A stretch of 64,000 nt of DNA from Erysipelotrichaceae bacterium (GCA_017431825.1 JAFRKI010000014.1:124001-188000), one strand, 5' to 3'. Shown: positions 34,814-44,905, counted from the first letter of the stretch. A program made the numbers and translations. Notes: generated from the sequence alone by a model not told the origin.

Positions 34814-35672
34814 CGTTAGCAAAAGCTTCGGAACGAAAGAAGTACTTAAGGATCTGAGCCTTACGGTAAATGAAGGCTCGATATTCGGACTGGTCGGTGT
34901 CAACGGCGCCGGCAAGTCAACGCTTTTAAGATGCATAAGCGGTATCTACAGATGCGATGCAGGCAACGTGGAATTCAACGGTATCGATACCTATGCGGAT
35001 GAAAGCATCAGAAAAGACATCTTCTTCGTGAATGACGATCCTTACTATTCCCTTGCCTCCAATATCAGGACTTTAAAGGAATTCTATTCCTCCTATTACG
35101 ATATCGATGAGGAGACATATCAGAAGACACTGAAGCTCTTCGGTCTCGATGAGAACAAGCAGCTCAATTCCTTCTCCAAGGGCATGAAAAGACAGGCCCT
35201 GCTGCTGTTTGCCCTGTCCATCAAGCCAAAGCTGTTGCTGCTGGATGAAGCTTTTGACGGGCTCGATCCGATCGTCAGATACAATCTGAAGAAGTCGTTA
35301 TATGACTTCATCGAGGAAAACGAAGCGACTATCATCATATCTTCCCACAACCTGAAGGAACTGGAAGACATCTGCGATTCCTATGGGATCCTCGAAAACG
35401 GCAAGGTGGAAACTTATGGTGATCTGCTGGAATCCAAGCAGAACATCAACAAGTACCAGCTGGCTTTCAGGAAAGACATCGATGAGAGCGTCTTCGATAA
35501 GTTCGATCTCTTGTACAAGTCAAAGGAAGGATCGGTCTATTCGCTGGTCATCAAGGGTGATAAGGAAACGACCGTCAAAGAGCTCAAGAAGCTCAAACCT
35601 CTGATCCTTGATACGCTTGCAGTCAACTTTGAAGAACTGTTCATCTATGAACACGAAGGAGGTAACAGATAA
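34797..35672 (+). CDS. ABC transporter ATP-binding protein of the YtrA-type operon
   Basis: 291 residues. Walker A GVNGAGKST lies near 40, signature SFSKGMKRQALLL near 130 and Walker B LLLLDEAFDGLD near 152; a ~90-residue C-terminal domain follows. It starts 17 nt inside the regulator gene, with GGGGAGG upstream at 34784-34790, and its stop overlaps the permease start. The substrate is unknown; related systems respond to cell-wall antibiotics. Confidence 0.93.
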   Translation: MLRINNVSKSFGTKEVLKDLSLTVNEGSIFGLVGVNGAGKSTLLRCISGIYRCDAGNVEFNGIDTYADESIRKDIFFVNDDPYYSLASNIRTLKEFYSSYYDIDEETYQKTLKLFGLDENKQLNSFSKGMKRQALLLFALSIKPKLLLLDEAFDGLDPIVRYNLKKSLYDFIEENEATIIISSHNLKELEDICDSYGILENGKVETYGDLLESKQNINKYQLAFRKDIDESVFDKFDLLYKSKEGSVYSLVIKGDKETTVKELKKLKPLILDTLAVNFEELFIYEHEGGNR

Positions 35673-37111
35673 TGTTCAGTAAGGAATACTTTGATTACCT
35701 GATAAGATCCAAGAAATATCTGCTGCTGTTTATACTGCTGATAATGCTGCTGATCATCATCGGCGGCAGAGATATGGGCGTGGCCCTGATCATCGAAGGG
35801 CTGATCAGCCTGATGCTGAGCTTTGCCTTGCCGGTATACATCTTCCATTATGTCCATGATAAAAAGGCCGTAGATACCTTCTTTTCCATCCCGGTATCGA
35901 GGAAGGCCTTACTGGTGACCGGTATCGTCTTCTGTATCATGACAGTGTATCTGCCTATGGCTCTGGTGCTGTGTTTTTATTCCGTAGCCGAGAAGATCGG
36001 CGTGATGATGGTAGTTTATCTCTTTGAGATGCTGCTGGCCGTCGCAGCTCTGATCGTCTTCAATACGGCTCTTTACTTCATTGCGAACAACATCATCGAC
36101 GGCGTCATCATGATGGGTGCCTATTCCTTCATGCCGCTGGCAATATACATGGTCCTTAACAGCATGGTATCTTCCTATGTGGCCGGTTTCAGTACCTGGG
36201 AATTCGACTTCCTCTATTACCTTTCACCGGCAGCGATGGCGGTAAAGGTCTTCGTAAGCATCTTTTATAAGGTACAGGCCATTGCGCATGTACTGGGGCT
36301 TCTGGTAATAGCCGTTATCTTCGGCTACATCCTTCTGAAGGCCTATGTGAACAGATCCGTGGAAAGAGCGGGCACGCCTTCAGACAGGCTCCTGGCCTAT
36401 CCTTTCGTCATCTATTTCTATGTGACGATTTGCCTGTTCATCATCTCTTCCTGGAACGGCTACGACTTTGAAAACCTGTCCGCTTTCCTGAGGGAAAACT
36501 TCATCACCTATGTAATGCTGTTTGCAGTGTTCATGGGCACGTATTTCATCTACAAACGTAAGTTCTTCTTCCCGGTCAAACTGCCGGTCGTCTTTATCGC
36601 AGCAGTCGTTGTGAGTCTGGTGATTACCAGCATCTGCAAGTCCTGTCATGGCTTCGGACTGGCCCAGATGTATGAAAGGGACGATCCTTACCAGTCGATA
36701 GATATTAATGCCTGGTATGAAAATGAGAATTCGGACGTACAGAAATACTTATATGAAATGACCGGTGAAAGATCCTATTATTATAACGTCTATATCTTCA
36801 ATGACCGGACCGATGACGATCACCGCAACATGAAGCTCTCCGCTTCCACCATGGCCATCATCGAAGAACTGCGCCAGCAGGGCATCAGTGACTTCTATGA
36901 AAAACCGAAGGACGGAAGCTACTGGCTGCATCTTAACATCGTCAATTCCGAATATGGCAGCAGCAAAAGTTACAGTTACCAGATCAAAGACCAGCTGGAT
37001 ATGAAGACCATTCTGGAACTGGCAAAAGATGAAGCGCTCATGGTTTCCATCGAAACCAGTGAGCATCAGTACTTCCTGCAGAAAGACGGAACTTTAAAAC
37101 AGAATTACTGA
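35672..37111 (+). CDS. ABC transporter permease-like membrane protein
   Basis: 479 residues. Several hydrophobic helices between about 15 and 330 resemble ABC-2-type permeases (YLLLFILLIMLLIIIGGR, ALLVTGIVFCIMTVYLPMALVLCFY, VIYFYVTICLFIISS). A ~140-residue C-terminal soluble domain, probably extracytoplasmic, completes the protein. It overlaps the ATPase gene by 1 nt (TAATG). The partner is the preceding ATPase; direction and substrate are not evident. Confidence 0.85.
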   Translation: MFSKEYFDYLIRSKKYLLLFILLIMLLIIIGGRDMGVALIIEGLISLMLSFALPVYIFHYVHDKKAVDTFFSIPVSRKALLVTGIVFCIMTVYLPMALVLCFYSVAEKIGVMMVVYLFEMLLAVAALIVFNTALYFIANNIIDGVIMMGAYSFMPLAIYMVLNSMVSSYVAGFSTWEFDFLYYLSPAAMAVKVFVSIFYKVQAIAHVLGLLVIAVIFGYILLKAYVNRSVERAGTPSDRLLAYPFVIYFYVTICLFIISSWNGYDFENLSAFLRENFITYVMLFAVFMGTYFIYKRKFFFPVKLPVVFIAAVVVSLVITSICKSCHGFGLAQMYERDDPYQSIDINAWYENENSDVQKYLYEMTGERSYYYNVYIFNDRTDDDHRNMKLSASTMAIIEELRQQGISDFYEKPKDGSYWLHLNIVNSEYGSSKSYSYQIKDQLDMKTILELAKDEALMVSIETSEHQYFLQKDGTLKQNY

Positions 37112-37191
37112 TATATGTGACCTGAGCTCTCTTTTATGTGAGTAGATACTTAGAAGATGGCTTATAATACAATGGATAAGAGGTGACAGAT

Positions 37192-38661
37192 ATGGCTGAT
37201 AACAAAGATTTTCTGGAACAGTTTTCCAGCAAGGGCAAACCCGACAGCTTCAGGGAAGAAGAAAGAGTCCCGGTGACAAAAGACAGAAAACCGTTAAATA
37301 AAAAGGTCCTGATAGTGATCATCCTTTTTCTGCTGGCTCTACTGGCAGGACTGTATTTCCTCTTTCTGGCTCCTAAAATAGAAATGCCCGACTTCCTCGG
37401 CAGGACCAAGAACGACGTGGCTGCCTGGGTCAAACAGCAGGAGATCGAGCCAAGCGGCATCATCTTTGAAGAGGTCTATGACTTCGATACCGAAGAAGGC
37501 ACCATCCTCAGTCAGAGCGTTGAAGCCGGCAAGAAGGTAAAGGAAAACGTCAAGCTGAACTTTACGGTATCCCTGGGTGCCGATCCTGATGAAAGCATCA
37601 GAGTGCCGGATGTCGGATCGATGTCCAAGGAAGAGATCCAGAACTGGATCGCAGCGAACAAGCTGCAGAAGACCAAGATCTCCACTTCCTACAATGAAGA
37701 AGTGGAAGAGAATCAGGTGATCGACTATTCCTTCTCTGGATGTGAAGAAGACAGTTTCACCAGAGCCTGTAGCCTTAAGATAAACATCTCCAAAGGTCCG
37801 GCACCGGCCGGCAAGGTAACGGTCGAGGACTTTGTGAACAAGCCTTACGATACGGCTGAAAGCTGGGCCAAATCCAAGAAGGTGACCCTTAATAAGAGTT
37901 ATGCCTATTCCGAAAAGGTCGAAGAAGACTTCATCATCTCACAATCCATAGAAGCCGGAAAGACCATCAATGAAGGCGACAGCATTACGGTAGTCGTATC
38001 CAAAGGCAAGGCCGTCTATATGCCTAATATGATCGGCTGGTCGGAAGAGCAGTGCAACAAGTGGTGCGGCAGGAACGGCGTATCTGCCGATGTGAAGGAA
38101 AGCTATTCGGGTTCATCTAAAGGAACCATCATCGGCCAGAATATCGAATCCGGCAAGCTCATCAACAGTGATAGCTATATCGTGGTCACCGTATCTTTGG
38201 GTAATACCGTTGATTTCGCCGGCGCCTATGACCTTGACAGCATCAACGCCATCCTCGATGAAGCCAATTCCAAGGGTGCCAATATCAAGCTTAAGATAAA
38301 CAAGGAGTTCTCTGATTACTACGATGTGGGTGCCGTTATTACAAGCGATAAAAAAGTAAACGTAGGCGGTACTCTGAATGTCACTATATCCAGAGGCCGC
38401 AACATCCTGCTTCAGGATGACAGCGCATCATCATGGAATATCTTAAGAGACAATCCGCTGGCTTATATGGAGGATGATATCAGAAGCCTCTGTACGGCAA
38501 ACGGTGCAACATGCGTATTCAAATACGAGAACAGCGATAAGACTACGGAAAACGGCAGAGTAGTGGAAGCTTACAGAAGCGATAAGGAAACGCTGGCTAC
38601 CGGAACCTACTGTCCGCAGGATGTGACCATCACCATAGTCATTAACGATGAAAGCAGGTAA
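37192..38661 (+). CDS. Single-pass membrane protein with multiple PASTA domains, no kinase
   Basis: 489 residues. A short cytoplasmic part and one membrane helix (about 36-57, VLIVIILFLLALLAGLYFLFL) precede about five PASTA-like repeats of ~70 residues, recognisable from MPDFLGRTKNDV, VPDVGSMSKEEI, VEDFVNKPYDTAESW, MPNMIGWSEEQC and the recurring GTILSQSVEAGKKV type. PASTA domains bind peptidoglycan or lipid II, normally as the sensor of Ser/Thr kinases or on PBPs; neither catalytic domain is present here. The ATG at 37192 was preferred to the GTG 9 nt upstream because AGAGGTGA then sits at normal distance. TATAAT lies near 37164. It is 5 nt upstream of the ABC permease gene. Confidence 0.88.
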   Translation: MADNKDFLEQFSSKGKPDSFREEERVPVTKDRKPLNKKVLIVIILFLLALLAGLYFLFLAPKIEMPDFLGRTKNDVAAWVKQQEIEPSGIIFEEVYDFDTEEGTILSQSVEAGKKVKENVKLNFTVSLGADPDESIRVPDVGSMSKEEIQNWIAANKLQKTKISTSYNEEVEENQVIDYSFSGCEEDSFTRACSLKINISKGPAPAGKVTVEDFVNKPYDTAESWAKSKKVTLNKSYAYSEKVEEDFIISQSIEAGKTINEGDSITVVVSKGKAVYMPNMIGWSEEQCNKWCGRNGVSADVKESYSGSSKGTIIGQNIESGKLINSDSYIVVTVSLGNTVDFAGAYDLDSINAILDEANSKGANIKLKINKEFSDYYDVGAVITSDKKVNVGGTLNVTISRGRNILLQDDSASSWNILRDNPLAYMEDDIRSLCTANGATCVFKYENSDKTTENGRVVEAYRSDKETLATGTYCPQDVTITIVINDESR

Positions 38662-38666
38662 TAATA

Positions 38667-40289
38667 ATGAATTTCATAAACAGAGCATTTAAGAACGTTA
38701 CCAGAAGGTTATCAAAAACGATACTTCTGACCCTGACCTTTTTCCTGATCGGAAATCTGGTCATCGTGGGCTTAGGTATCTCCAAGGCTTCGGAAAGTGC
38801 CAAGATACTGACCCGTCAGAAGATGAGGGCGGTCGTAACGTACATGCTGGACTACGACAAGATCTGGCAGTATGCCGATACCATCGAAGACGAAGACGAA
38901 CTGAACAAGTTCTATGAAGACTATCCGCGTATCAAACTGGAAGATGTTACGGCTTTCCTGGCTGATGAAAGAGTCAAGACGGCCAATGCCTTATCCACCA
39001 ACATGTGGTACTCGGATCATGAGAACAGCCTGGACTTCGTTCATCTTAACAACGAAGCGGAAAAGAACATGGACAGCAACGGCCAGGCCTGCTGGATGCT
39101 GGAGGACGGAACCCAGCAGTGTGAAGACTACAAGGAACCGATGTTTCTGGCACGAAGCAATATGTTCCCTAGCATGATCGAATTTGAAGACGGTGATTAT
39201 GAAGTCACGCAGGGACGTTTCTATAATCAGTCCGAAATAAACAACGCAGACTTCGTCTGTCTTATAAGCGAGAATCTGGCGGCTGCCAACGGCTTAAGCA
39301 TCGGCGATACGATACGTCTGGCATCCAACTACAATTCTCCATTTATGAAAGAAATGGGTGTAACGGAAGAGGATATCACCTCCGAATTCGAGATAATCGG
39401 CATCTATGATCATCACCATCCGATAACACCTGATAATTCCAATTATGATTACTGTTATCCGTATGAGAATCCGGACAACATGATCCTGATGCCTACCACG
39501 ACGGTCTATGCGGCTAATCTTACCTTGAATCAGAAGAACTTTGATTACTACGCAGCCATGTATGCCGGACAGGAAGGCTGGGAATACTACGATGATGAAA
39601 GCAACCGTCCTTCCATGGAAAACATGGAAAAGAACAACTATATCGACAATGTCGTGCTGCTTCTCAGCGACCCGCTGGAAGTTGACAAATTCGCCGATGA
39701 TTACAAGGACAGCCTGGGGCAGTTTGCCAGACTCGATCTTAACAACGATGAGTTCAACAAGCTGGCCAAGCCTCTGGATACTCTGAGCATGTATGCCAAC
39801 TTCATCGTAAGACTGGTGGTAATCAATGCGATAGTCATCATTACCTTAGTTACGGCCCTTACCTTAAAGAACAGGGAATATGAGATCGGTGTCCTTCTTT
39901 CTGTCGGTGCATCCAAATTCAAGGTAGTCGCCCAGTTCTTCGTGGAACTGGCCCTGGTAGCCATACTCGGCTTTACCCTGTCGGTAGTATCGGGAAGCCT
40001 CATTGCCCGAAGGATAGGCAATACGGTCCTTGAATATCAGATAACGGCCAGTGATCTGGAAGAAGGCTACAGTTACCGGGACGATGATTACTTCAGCATC
40101 TGGGAGACCGATTATACCGAGGACATCTCCATGGAAGATCTCATCAGCGAATATGAAGTGACCGTTTCCCCGGCCCTGATCGCTGAGATCTATGTTCTGG
40201 GTCTGGGCATCGTGCTGATATCCGTTATCATACCTTCGTTCATGATAATGCGTTACAACCCTAAGAAGATCCTGATGAATCAGAACTAG
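38667..40289 (+). CDS. MacB/FtsX-type ABC permease
   Basis: 540 residues. There is one N-terminal membrane helix (about 17-38), a large extracytoplasmic domain (about 45-370), and three C-terminal helices with the FtsX core (FIVRLVVINAIVIITLVTALTLKNREYEIGVLLSVGAS). It pairs with the ATPase gene 8 nt downstream to form a MacB-like mechanotransmitting exporter. Co-transcription with the PASTA protein hints at an envelope or peptidoglycan-sensing role (inference). Confidence 0.9.
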   Translation: MNFINRAFKNVTRRLSKTILLTLTFFLIGNLVIVGLGISKASESAKILTRQKMRAVVTYMLDYDKIWQYADTIEDEDELNKFYEDYPRIKLEDVTAFLADERVKTANALSTNMWYSDHENSLDFVHLNNEAEKNMDSNGQACWMLEDGTQQCEDYKEPMFLARSNMFPSMIEFEDGDYEVTQGRFYNQSEINNADFVCLISENLAAANGLSIGDTIRLASNYNSPFMKEMGVTEEDITSEFEIIGIYDHHHPITPDNSNYDYCYPYENPDNMILMPTTTVYAANLTLNQKNFDYYAAMYAGQEGWEYYDDESNRPSMENMEKNNYIDNVVLLLSDPLEVDKFADDYKDSLGQFARLDLNNDEFNKLAKPLDTLSMYANFIVRLVVINAIVIITLVTALTLKNREYEIGVLLSVGASKFKVVAQFFVELALVAILGFTLSVVSGSLIARRIGNTVLEYQITASDLEEGYSYRDDDYFSIWETDYTEDISMEDLISEYEVTVSPALIAEIYVLGLGIVLISVIIPSFMIMRYNPKKILMNQN

Positions 40290-40297
40290 GAGGCTCT

Positions 40298-40972
40298 ATG
40301 GCAGAAATATTAAGACTTGAAAACATCAACTATTCATATATCGACGGCGGATACGAAAGACAGATCCTCAAGGACCTGTCCTATACCTTTGAAGAAGGAA
40401 GGTTCTATACGATACTGGGTCCTTCCGGCTCCGGTAAGACGACCCTGCTGTCGATCATTGCGGGACTTGATTCGCAGAAGAGCGGCAAGATCTATTTCGA
40501 AGGCAAGGACATCGATGAGATCGGATTATACAAATACCGCCGTAACGACATCTCCATCGTCTTCCAGCAGTTCAATCTGATATCCTATCTGACGGCTGCG
40601 GAAAACGTCATGCTGGCAATGTCCGAAACCGACAACAAGATCCCTGACGACAGAAAGGAAGTTGCCTATAACCTGCTGGAAAGATTCGGTATCGTCCGAA
40701 GCAAGGCTGACCGTATGGTCAATCAGCTCTCCGGCGGTGAGCAGCAGCGTGTGGCTATCGCCAGGAGCCTCGCTTCCAATGTCAACCTGATCTTTGCGGA
40801 TGAGCCTACCGGCAATCTCGATACGGCAACGGAGATCGAGATCATCAACATCTTCAAGGAACTGGCCCATGATTTCGGCAAGACCATAATCGTCGTTACC
40901 CACTCCGATGCGGTATCGGAAATGTCCGACCAGAGAGTACTGCTGAAAGACGGAAAGCTTACCGATTACTGA
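40298..40972 (+). CDS. ABC transporter ATP-binding protein, MacB/LolD type
   Basis: 224 residues: Walker A LGPSGSGKTTLL near 39, Q-loop FQQFNLI, signature NQLSGGEQQRVAIARSLA near 143 and Walker B LIFADEPTGNLD. This is the typical length and motif set of the MacB/LolD subfamily. SD AGGAGG precedes the start and a terminator follows. Partner of the permease just upstream. Confidence 0.95.
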   Translation: MAEILRLENINYSYIDGGYERQILKDLSYTFEEGRFYTILGPSGSGKTTLLSIIAGLDSQKSGKIYFEGKDIDEIGLYKYRRNDISIVFQQFNLISYLTAAENVMLAMSETDNKIPDDRKEVAYNLLERFGIVRSKADRMVNQLSGGEQQRVAIARSLASNVNLIFADEPTGNLDTATEIEIINIFKELAHDFGKTIIVVTHSDAVSEMSDQRVLLKDGKLTDY

Positions 40973-40997
40973 TCAGTACGTACTGCCACATTAACTG

Positions 40998-41025
40998 ACT
41001 CCCATTGATGATGGGAGTTTTATTA
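40998..41025 (+). terminator. Terminator after the PASTA-ABC operon
   Basis: ACTCCCAT (40998-41005), loop TGATG, ATGGGAGT (41011-41018), then TTTATT. Confidence 0.85.
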
Positions 41026-41098
41026 TGCATCGATAAGCACTGCCGATTTGAGAAAACGGCCTGATGGGGGCTATACTAAATAAAAAGGAGTACAGGCA

Positions 41099-41881
41099 AT
41101 GATAGACGGACACGTGCATCTGGAAAGAGGACCATTGACTAAGGAATATGCTCTGGAATTCGTTAAGGAAGCAGTAAACAAAGGAATAGACGATCTGCAG
41201 ATCCTTGATCATACGCACCGCTTTAAGGAATTTGAGGAAATGTATGAGCCGATGAAAAAGATCGGCGGCGGCCAGAAGAAATGGCTGGACAATGACTTCA
41301 GAAGTACTCTTGATGAATACTATGAACTGATCAGGGAAATGAAGCAGTTGGATCTGCCCATTAAAGTTACTTACGGTCTTGAAGTATGTTTCCAGATATC
41401 CTACCTGCCTTTCTTAAGGGACATCTTCAGCAGGAATCACTTTGATTTTCTGGTAGGCTCCGTTCATGCGGTAAACAACATCGCCTATGATTCGAGCTGG
41501 TCCGTTGAAGAACTCTGGACGAAGTATCCGGTCGATTACATCTATACCAAGTACTTTGAGGAATCCTTTGCCCTCATCGAAAGCGATCTGTTTACGCAGA
41601 TCGGCCATCCCGATACCATCAAGATGTTCGGCTACAGGCCTTCCTTTGACGTACTGCCGTATTATGACAGGCTGGCCAAGCTGGCCAACAAGCATCACGT
41701 GAAGCTTGAAAACAATACCGGATGCTACTACCGTTACCATCATCCGGATAAAGGACTGGCCCCGGATGTACTGAAGGTATTCAAGGACAACGGAGCTGAT
41801 ATGATAACCGTATCCGATGCGCACAGACCAGAAGATGTCGGCAGCTACATTAAGGATATCTGGGATATCACTATGGGATAG
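41099..41881 (+). CDS. PHP-domain phosphoesterase (histidinol-phosphatase-like)
   Basis: 260 residues. PHP motifs are DGHVHLERG at the N-terminus, LDHTHRF near 41, GLEVCF near 98, VGSVHAV near 120 and SDAHRPEDVG near 240. Family members include HisJ-type histidinol-phosphatases, but other PHP enzymes look similar and no his genes are in the window, so the substrate is open. SD AAAGGAG is present. A formamidase-like gene follows 3 nt later. Confidence 0.85.
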   Translation: MIDGHVHLERGPLTKEYALEFVKEAVNKGIDDLQILDHTHRFKEFEEMYEPMKKIGGGQKKWLDNDFRSTLDEYYELIREMKQLDLPIKVTYGLEVCFQISYLPFLRDIFSRNHFDFLVGSVHAVNNIAYDSSWSVEELWTKYPVDYIYTKYFEESFALIESDLFTQIGHPDTIKMFGYRPSFDVLPYYDRLAKLANKHHVKLENNTGCYYRYHHPDKGLAPDVLKVFKDNGADMITVSDAHRPEDVGSYIKDIWDITMG

Positions 41882-41884
41882 AAA

Positions 41885-42781
41885 ATGACAGAAATAAGAG
41901 AAGACTATATCACGGAATTCAGTAAGGACAATAAGCCTGCTGCGTACTGCGAAGACGGGGATACCGTAATCTTTCATACCAGGGACTGTTTTAATAACGT
42001 GATCAGGTCTCATGAAGACCGAGGCAAGGAAGATGATGAACCCGGCAATCCGGCGACCGGTCCTTTGTATGTGAAGGGACTCAAAGCAGGCGATGTGCTG
42101 GCTGTCGATATCATCGATATCGAAGTAGCCGAAAGAGGCGTATCCTGCACCGTAGAGGACTGTGGCATTCTCTGGCCAAGCTGTGAGCTCAGGACCAGGG
42201 TCTTTGAAATAGAAAACGATGAAGTCAGTTTCAACGAACTGAGACTGAAGATAAAACCGATGATCGGTGTCATCGGCCTGGCTCCTGAAGGCAAGGCCGT
42301 ATCGAGCGAAGATTCCTTTCATCTTGGCGGCAACATGGACGATCCTCTGATAAATAAAGGAACGACCGTTTACCTGCCTTGCGAAGTCGACGGCGGGCTG
42401 CTGGCCATCGGTGATCTTCATGCGCTGATGGGTGATGGCGAAATAGCCGGTACCGGTATCGAGATCGCCGGAAAAGTTACCGTCAGAGTCAGGATTATAG
42501 AGGACTTTGAACTGAACTGGCCTTTACTGGAAACGGAAGATGCCTACTATGTCAATGCCAACGGCAGCGACTGCAACATGGCTCTTACCAGAGCCTATGT
42601 CGAGATGCAAAGACTGGTGGCCGAAGCCATGAACTGGGATCTTACCGATGCTGCCATGTATCTGTCATTAAGAGGCATCCAGAACGCCAACCAGTCCTGC
42701 ATGAGTCCCGGTATCGACCATGAAGAAAGCGGGCCTAACTTCAGGGTAGGCGTCTTTAAAAAGGAGATAAAGATCATCTAG
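41885..42781 (+). CDS. Acetamidase/formamidase family hydrolase
   Basis: 298 residues of the FmdA/AmdA family: TGPLYVKGLKAGDVLAVDI, the metal-site blocks GGNMDDPLINKGTTVYLPCEV and LLAIGDLHALMGDGEI, and a C-terminal ANQSCMSPG. The family hydrolyses short amides with release of ammonia. It is co-transcribed with the PHP gene (3-nt gap) and the membrane protein downstream (10-nt gap). Confidence 0.92.
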   Translation: MTEIREDYITEFSKDNKPAAYCEDGDTVIFHTRDCFNNVIRSHEDRGKEDDEPGNPATGPLYVKGLKAGDVLAVDIIDIEVAERGVSCTVEDCGILWPSCELRTRVFEIENDEVSFNELRLKIKPMIGVIGLAPEGKAVSSEDSFHLGGNMDDPLINKGTTVYLPCEVDGGLLAIGDLHALMGDGEIAGTGIEIAGKVTVRVRIIEDFELNWPLLETEDAYYVNANGSDCNMALTRAYVEMQRLVAEAMNWDLTDAAMYLSLRGIQNANQSCMSPGIDHEESGPNFRVGVFKKEIKII

Positions 42782-42791
42782 GAGAACGGAT

Positions 42792-43604
42792 ATGAAGAAA
42801 ATACTGCAGTCATTGATAATGGTACTGGTCCTGATAGCGGCCTTCCCAAGTACCGTAAGGGCCGACATGGGGCCTAAGCCTTCCATTCGCATCACCTTCG
42901 AAGGGATAAACGAAAGGTATTATGTGACGCTCTTATCCAAGGAAAGAGGCTACGGTCCTTATGAAAACTACGAAGAGGGAGGATACTGCGAGACGGAAGG
43001 AGAGGATGATGAGATCTTCTGCAGGTTCCTGGAATTCGCCCTTAATGATGACTACTATCTGATCAACCGTCCTGTGGAATGCACAGACGATAATGAATTC
43101 TCCTGGACCTATTATCCTCCGGAAGATTTCAAGGTCCTGATCTATCTGGCTGATTCCGACAGGTTCCTGGTAACGGAAGCCTATACCAAGTATGCCTTTG
43201 ATTCCTACTACAGATACGATCCTGAGACCAATGCTTTAATTAACAGTTATAACTATAAGGGAGAAGTACTGTCGCTGATCGGCAGAGTCATCATTACCAT
43301 CATCATCGAAGTGCTGATCGCCTTGCTGTTCAAGTATAAGAAACATCTGAAGACCATCATCATCGTCAACATCATCACCCAGGGGCTTCTCAATCTCTTT
43401 GTGAATATGACCAACTACTATGCGGGCCTTCTGACGACTGTCATACTGGTCTTCCTGGCTGAAGGAGCGGTCCTTTTGATAGAGATCATCGTTTACCGGA
43501 TCGCCTTCAAGGAAAACAAGGCCATCCTCTATGCGATAGTAGCCAATATCCTGTCCTTTGCGGCAGGCAGCTATCTGGCTCTGCTGATACCGGGACTTCT
43601 CTGA
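42792..43604 (+). CDS. Signal-peptide membrane protein of unknown function (ADMGPKPS type)
   Basis: 270 residues. A signal peptide ends at VRADMGPKPS; the ADMGPKPS start of the mature part recurs in uncharacterised Firmicutes proteins. A ~130-residue soluble domain, acidic and Tyr-rich, is followed by about four C-terminal membrane helices (VIITIIIEVLIALLF, TIIIVNIITQGLLNLFV, VILVFLAEGAVLLIEIIVY, AILYAIVANILSFAAGSYLALLI). SD GGAGAAC lies in the 10-nt gap after the amidase gene. Function unknown. Confidence 0.75.
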   Translation: MKKILQSLIMVLVLIAAFPSTVRADMGPKPSIRITFEGINERYYVTLLSKERGYGPYENYEEGGYCETEGEDDEIFCRFLEFALNDDYYLINRPVECTDDNEFSWTYYPPEDFKVLIYLADSDRFLVTEAYTKYAFDSYYRYDPETNALINSYNYKGEVLSLIGRVIITIIIEVLIALLFKYKKHLKTIIIVNIITQGLLNLFVNMTNYYAGLLTTVILVFLAEGAVLLIEIIVYRIAFKENKAILYAIVANILSFAAGSYLALLIPGLL

Positions 43605-43639
43605 TAGGACAAGATAAAAATACCTTAAATTTCACATAT

Positions 43640-43668
43640 AAGGATGCTTTGAACTGCATCCTTTTTGT
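43640..43668 (+). terminator. Intrinsic terminator upstream of gapA
   Basis: AAGGATGC / GCATCCTT stem with an 8-nt loop, then TTTTTG. The stem sequence is the same as that of the terminator at 32609. Confidence 0.85.
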
Positions 43669-43739
43669 ATAGAATTAAAGGGAAAAGCGGTATAAAAAGT
43701 GTATAATAATATTGCAATTAATAGGAGGAAAACATATAT

Positions 43740-44807
43740 ATGGCTGTTAAAGTTGCAATTAACGGATTTGGACGTATCGGTCGTTTAGCATTCAGACAGA
43801 TGTTCGAAGACAAGAACTATGAAGTAGTCGCTATCAATGATCTGACTTCTCCGAAGATGTTAGCTACATTATTAAAGTATGATTCTGCTCAGGGTAGCTT
43901 CTGTGGCAAGTTTGGTGAAAATCTGCATACAGTAGAATACAAGGAGCCTGAATTTGAAGAAGACGGCAAGACTGTTAAGGTAAACGGTTCCATCACGGTC
44001 GACGGTCAGGAAATCACTATCTATGCCGTTCCTAAGGCTGAAGAACTCCCTTGGGGCAAACTGGGTGTTGACGTAGTTCTGGAATGCACAGGTTTCTATA
44101 CTTCCAAGGCTAAATCAGAAGCTCATATCAAAGCCGGTGCCAAGAAGGTCGTTATTTCTGCTCCTGCAGGCAATGATCTGCCGACTATCGTTTACAATGT
44201 AAACCATGAAACTTTAAAACCGGAAGACAACATCATTTCTGCTGCTTCCTGCACCACTAACTGCTTAGCTCCGATGACCAAGGCTTTAAACGATGCCTTC
44301 CCGATCCAGTCCGGTATCATGACCACTGTTCATGCCTACACCGGTGACCAGATGATCCTCGACGGACCTCAGAGAAAAGGCGACGTACAGAGAGCCAGAG
44401 CCGGCGCTGTCAATATCGTTCCTAACTCTACCGGTGCTGCCAAGGCTATCGGTCTCGTAATTCCTGAACTCAACGGAAAGCTCATCGGTGCTGCTCAGAG
44501 AGTTCCTACTCCTACAGGTTCTACCACTATCCTGCACGCTGTCGTAAAGGGTAAAGATGTAACTGTTGATGCCATCAATGAAGCCATGAAGTCTCAGGCT
44601 AACGAATCCTTCGGTTACACTACTGAAAAGCTCGTTTCTTCCGATATCATCGGTATGAAGTTCGGTTCATTATTCGATGCCAACCAGACCATGGTTTCCA
44701 AGATCGATGATGAAAACTACCTGGTACAGGTCGTTGCCTGGTACGACAACGAGAACTCTTACACATCTCAGATGGTAAGAACGATCAAGTACTTAGCTAC
44801 TCTGTAA
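43740..44807 (+). CDS. gapA: Glyceraldehyde-3-phosphate dehydrogenase
   Basis: 355 residues, slightly longer than the usual ~335. The NAD-binding start [15 protein letters not shown] and the catalytic block [12 protein letters not shown] (nucleophilic Cys near 167) with TVHAYTGDQ are intact; an insertion ([12 protein letters not shown]) near residue 78 explains part of the extra length. It is the glycolytic enzyme making 1,3-bisphosphoglycerate. TATAAT at 43702-43707 and a strong AGGAGGAA precede it, and codon use is biased as in highly expressed genes. Monocistronic between terminators. Confidence 0.97.
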   Translation: MAVKVAINGFGRIGRLAFRQMFEDKNYEVVAINDLTSPKMLATLLKYDSAQGSFCGKFGENLHTVEYKEPEFEEDGKTVKVNGSITVDGQEITIYAVPKAEELPWGKLGVDVVLECTGFYTSKAKSEAHIKAGAKKVVISAPAGNDLPTIVYNVNHETLKPEDNIISAASCTTNCLAPMTKALNDAFPIQSGIMTTVHAYTGDQMILDGPQRKGDVQRARAGAVNIVPNSTGAAKAIGLVIPELNGKLIGAAQRVPTPTGSTTILHAVVKGKDVTVDAINEAMKSQANESFGYTTEKLVSSDIIGMKFGSLFDANQTMVSKIDDENYLVQVVAWYDNENSYTSQMVRTIKYLATL

Positions 44808-44824
44808 TCCATAAGCATTCATTT

Positions 44825-44857
44825 AAGACCACCGCTGATCCGGTGGTCTTTTTTAAT
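44825..44857 (+). terminator. gapA terminator
   Basis: AAGACCACC (44825-44833) and GGTGGTCTT (44842-44850) form a 9-bp stem, followed by TTTTTAATTT. Confidence 0.9.
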
Positions 44858-44905
44858 TTACGGTCATGGGTGAATTGTCTGTATAATGAGATAAAGGCTG
44901 ATAAT

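Noticed and set aside
41414-42421. Minus-strand reading frame (about 335 codons) across the PHP and formamidase-like genes
   Set aside because: Spans two well-supported plus-strand genes and their 3-nt junction, so it cannot be an independent conserved gene.
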